NCBI GenBank assembly: GCA_027027485.1
Contig: JALVLL010000275.1
Location: forward strand, 1 to 6,629
Origin: Candidatus Bipolaricaulota bacterium
GTDB lineage: Bacteria; Bipolaricaulota; Bipolaricaulia; Bipolaricaulales; Bipolaricaulaceae
Length of the DNA: 6,629 bases
Direction of reading: 5' to 3'
How positions within the stretch are numbered: the stretch's first letter is position 1; every line of letters starts with the position of its first letter. Position numbers and translations under genes: made by a program. Shown here piece after piece: positions 5,378 through 6,629 of this stretch. The notes under the pieces were generated by a model, which saw only the letters and a list, made by a program, of their open reading frames with translations, had not been told where the DNA came from and searched no databases.

Positions 5378-5928
5378 CCCTCATCTCCTTTCAACCGGTC
5401 CAGGATCACCGCGACCGCGGCCCGAACCGAGAGGTAATTGTAATCGCTTTTTTCCCTCACCGGGGGAAGGAGGGCATCGCAAGCCGAAAGCAACTCCTCC
5501 GCCATGCCGTTCCCGGTGCCGAAAAGCAAGAGTACGGGATTTTCTCCCTCCCTCAAGTACCTCCGCGCCTCCTCCCAGTCGATACGGGGATAGGGAAGCC
5601 CCTTCTTACCCGAAGTTCCCCAGATTACGGGCTCCCGTCCCTCCTCCCGCGTCACCTCCCGGTAACAGCCCTCCAAGTCCTCCTGTACCGACACGATCCT
5701 CACGGCCTCCTTCCGGGAGGGTCTCTCCTCGAGCCAGAACTCGAGGATGCGATGGACGATATCCCTCTGGGATTCCAGGGGGTGCACGATGAAGTAGCGC
5801 TTGACCCCGTAGGTGCGGCAGCTCCTGGCGATATCCACGACATCCAGGGAGGTGATGGCGGTGGCCACCACCCCGCCCTTCAGGCTCTTCATGGGGAAGT
5901 GCATGAGCGCCACATAGAGGTTGGCCAT
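5374..5928 (-). CDS. SPOUT-type SAM-dependent RNA methyltransferase (PF09936-like, TM1570 type)
   Basis: This 184-residue protein resembles the RNA methyltransferase family typified by Thermotoga maritima TM1570. The N-terminus (NLYVALMHFPMKSLKG) and the DVVDIARSCRTYGVKRYFIVHP segment are family-typical. The C-terminal half carries the knotted SAM-binding region: VLLLFGTGNGMAEELL (~132-147), a proline-containing loop LLPPVREKSDYNYLSVRAAVAVILDRL ending the domain. These are the features expected of a trefoil-knot (SPOUT) fold. The target RNA and base are not known to me. It begins 9 bases after trmD (GGGGGGA ribosome binding site) and its stop overlaps the rplS start. The same gene order in Thermotoga, as I recall it, suggests a tRNA or ribosome-linked role. 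Two SPOUT enzymes thus sit side by side. The family call is strong from the motifs. Confidence 0.85.
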   Translation of the reverse strand: MANLYVALMHFPMKSLKGGVVATAITSLDVVDIARSCRTYGVKRYFIVHPLESQRDIVHRILEFWLEERPSRKEAVRIVSVQEDLEGCYREVTREEGREPVIWGTSGKKGLPYPRIDWEEARRYLREGENPVLLLFGTGNGMAEELLSACDALLPPVREKSDYNYLSVRAAVAVILDRLKGDEG

Positions 5929-5937
5929 CTTCCCCCC

Positions 5938-6629
5938 TCAAGGATCGGGCTCGATGGAGAGGCCCAGGAGGTCGGGTCGGTTCCTCAAGGTCTTGAGCCA
6001 GGCCTCCCTCTCCCGGAAACGCCGGATCCTCTCGTGGTCCCCGGAGCGGAGGACCTCCGGGACCTCCATCCCCCGGTAGACCCGGGGACGGGTGTATTGG
6101 GGGTATCCCAGGCGGGGGCCGGAGAAGAAGGAATCGGTGGCCGCGGACCAGTACCTCCCCACCACACCGGGCACCATCCTGGCCACCGCCTCCACCACCA
6201 CCGCGGCGGGGAGTTCCCCTCCCGCGAGGACGTAATCCCCGATGGAGAGTTCGAGATCCGCCATCTTCGCCACCCGCTCGTCCACCCCCTCGTACCGGCC
6301 ACAAAGGAGCGTCAGGGCCCCTTTGCGCGCGAGCTCCTTGGCCATATCCTGCCGGAAGAGCTTCCCCTGGGCCGAAAGGAGCACCACATAGGGCCTTCCC
6401 CCGATCTCACGGGCAATGGCGTCCACCGCCCGGAAGAAGGGCTCGGGCCTCATGACCATCCCCGCCCCGCCGCCGTAAGGGCGGTCGTCCACGATCCCCC
6501 GGGGATCCGGGGCGAAGGCCCTGAGGTCATGCACGTTGATCTCGATGAGCCCCTTCTCCTGTGCTGCCCACAGGACCCCAAAGGAGAAGAAGGGCTCAAG
6601 CATCGCGGGATAGATGGTGACGATATCGA
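5938..6629 (-). CDS. trmD: tRNA (guanine-37-N1)-methyltransferase TrmD, first codons outside window
   Basis: TrmD methylates N1 of G37 next to the anticodon of tRNAs with a G36-G37 pair and so prevents +1 frameshifting. An internal ATG exists at 6601-6603, but the frame continues upstream to the window edge and encodes DIVTIYPAMLEPFFSFGV, matching the canonical TrmD N-terminus (M-x-I-DIVTIFPEMF), so only about three residues are missing. Numbering from the internal Met, the sequence shows RPYGGGAGMVM (41-51), LLCGRYEGVDERV (99-111) and LSIGDYVLAGGELPA (119-133), which form the knot and the SAM site. YPQYTRP (167-173) and VPEVLRSGDH (181-190) mark the linker and C-terminal tRNA-binding domain. 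The family usually has Asp or Glu directly before the residue preceding the Pro of that YTRP motif (DxPHYTRP, ExPHYTRP); here the segment reads GPRLGYPQYTRP, with Gly at that site. It is the first gene visible in the minus-strand operon; its own promoter lies outside the window. Confidence 0.95.
   Translation of the reverse strand, partial: DIVTIYPAMLEPFFSFGVLWAAQEKGLIEINVHDLRAFAPDPRGIVDDRPYGGGAGMVMRPEPFFRAVDAIAREIGGRPYVVLLSAQGKLFRQDMAKELARKGALTLLCGRYEGVDERVAKMADLELSIGDYVLAGGELPAAVVVEAVARMVPGVVGRYWSAATDSFFSGPRLGYPQYTRPRVYRGMEVPEVLRSGDHERIRRFREREAWLKTLRNRPDLLGLSIEPDP

Noticed and set aside
5606..6304. Second minus-strand frame of 232 codons across trmD and the methyltransferase
   Set aside because: It is a shifted-frame shadow, extremely Gly/Arg/Pro-rich, while the two real genes carry all family motifs in their own frames.
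6601..6603. Internal ATG as the TrmD start
   Set aside because: The frame stays open to the window edge and upstream codons encode the conserved DIVTIYPAM, so the real start lies just outside.
1..6629. Search by eye for CRISPR arrays, tRNA/rRNA genes, insertion sequences and attachment sites
   Set aside because: No regularly spaced repeats, cloverleaf-like segments, transposase motifs or flanking direct repeats were seen; nearly every base belongs to a protein gene.

Overview
The window is bacterial, GC-rich and densely coded. It carries TrmD, ribosomal protein L19 and a type I signal peptidase, and its start sites are bacterial (strong AAAGGAGG ribosome binding sites, ATGA overlaps, a -35/-10 promoter). 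A flavodiiron protein next to a bacterioferritin-type protein suggests an anaerobe or microaerophile that must remove O2 or NO. The order trmD - PF09936-type methyltransferase - rplS - lepB is one I associate with Thermotogae and some other deep-branching or anaerobic lineages. I cannot assign a phylum. An uncultured thermophile-like or candidate-phylum bacterium is a guess only.

Left part, + strand. Bases 1-314 hold the C-terminal end of a metallo-beta-lactamase-fold protein that begins outside the window. The 125-base gap at 315-439 is the only sizeable non-coding stretch. It contains a striking tandem palindrome (328-361) and a good promoter (392-420). The promoter drives a three-gene operon: a flavodiiron protein (fprA), a short bacterioferritin-like protein, and a small unrecognised protein. 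The gaps between these genes are 12 bases and 1 base.

Right part, - strand, read from right to left. The genes are trmD (first few codons outside the window), a second SPOUT-type RNA methyltransferase, rplS, lepB, an HpnA-like NAD-dependent epimerase and an OsmC-family protein. Spacings are 9 bases, a 4-base overlap, a 4-base overlap, 1 base and 12 bases, so this is very probably one operon whose promoter lies outside the window. It joins tRNA modification, the large ribosomal subunit and protein export to a sugar or lipid-type epimerase and a peroxide-defence type protein.

The two operons converge on an 11-bp GC-rich hairpin (2453-2484) that overlaps the stop codon of the + operon and probably ends transcription from both sides. 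The most unusual items are a PDZ domain inserted inside the catalytic core of the signal peptidase, the tandem palindrome before the flavodiiron operon, a TrmD that appears to lack the usual acidic residue before its YTRP motif, and an L19 with a divergent C-terminus. Nothing in the window points to a mobile element, CRISPR array, phage or defence island.
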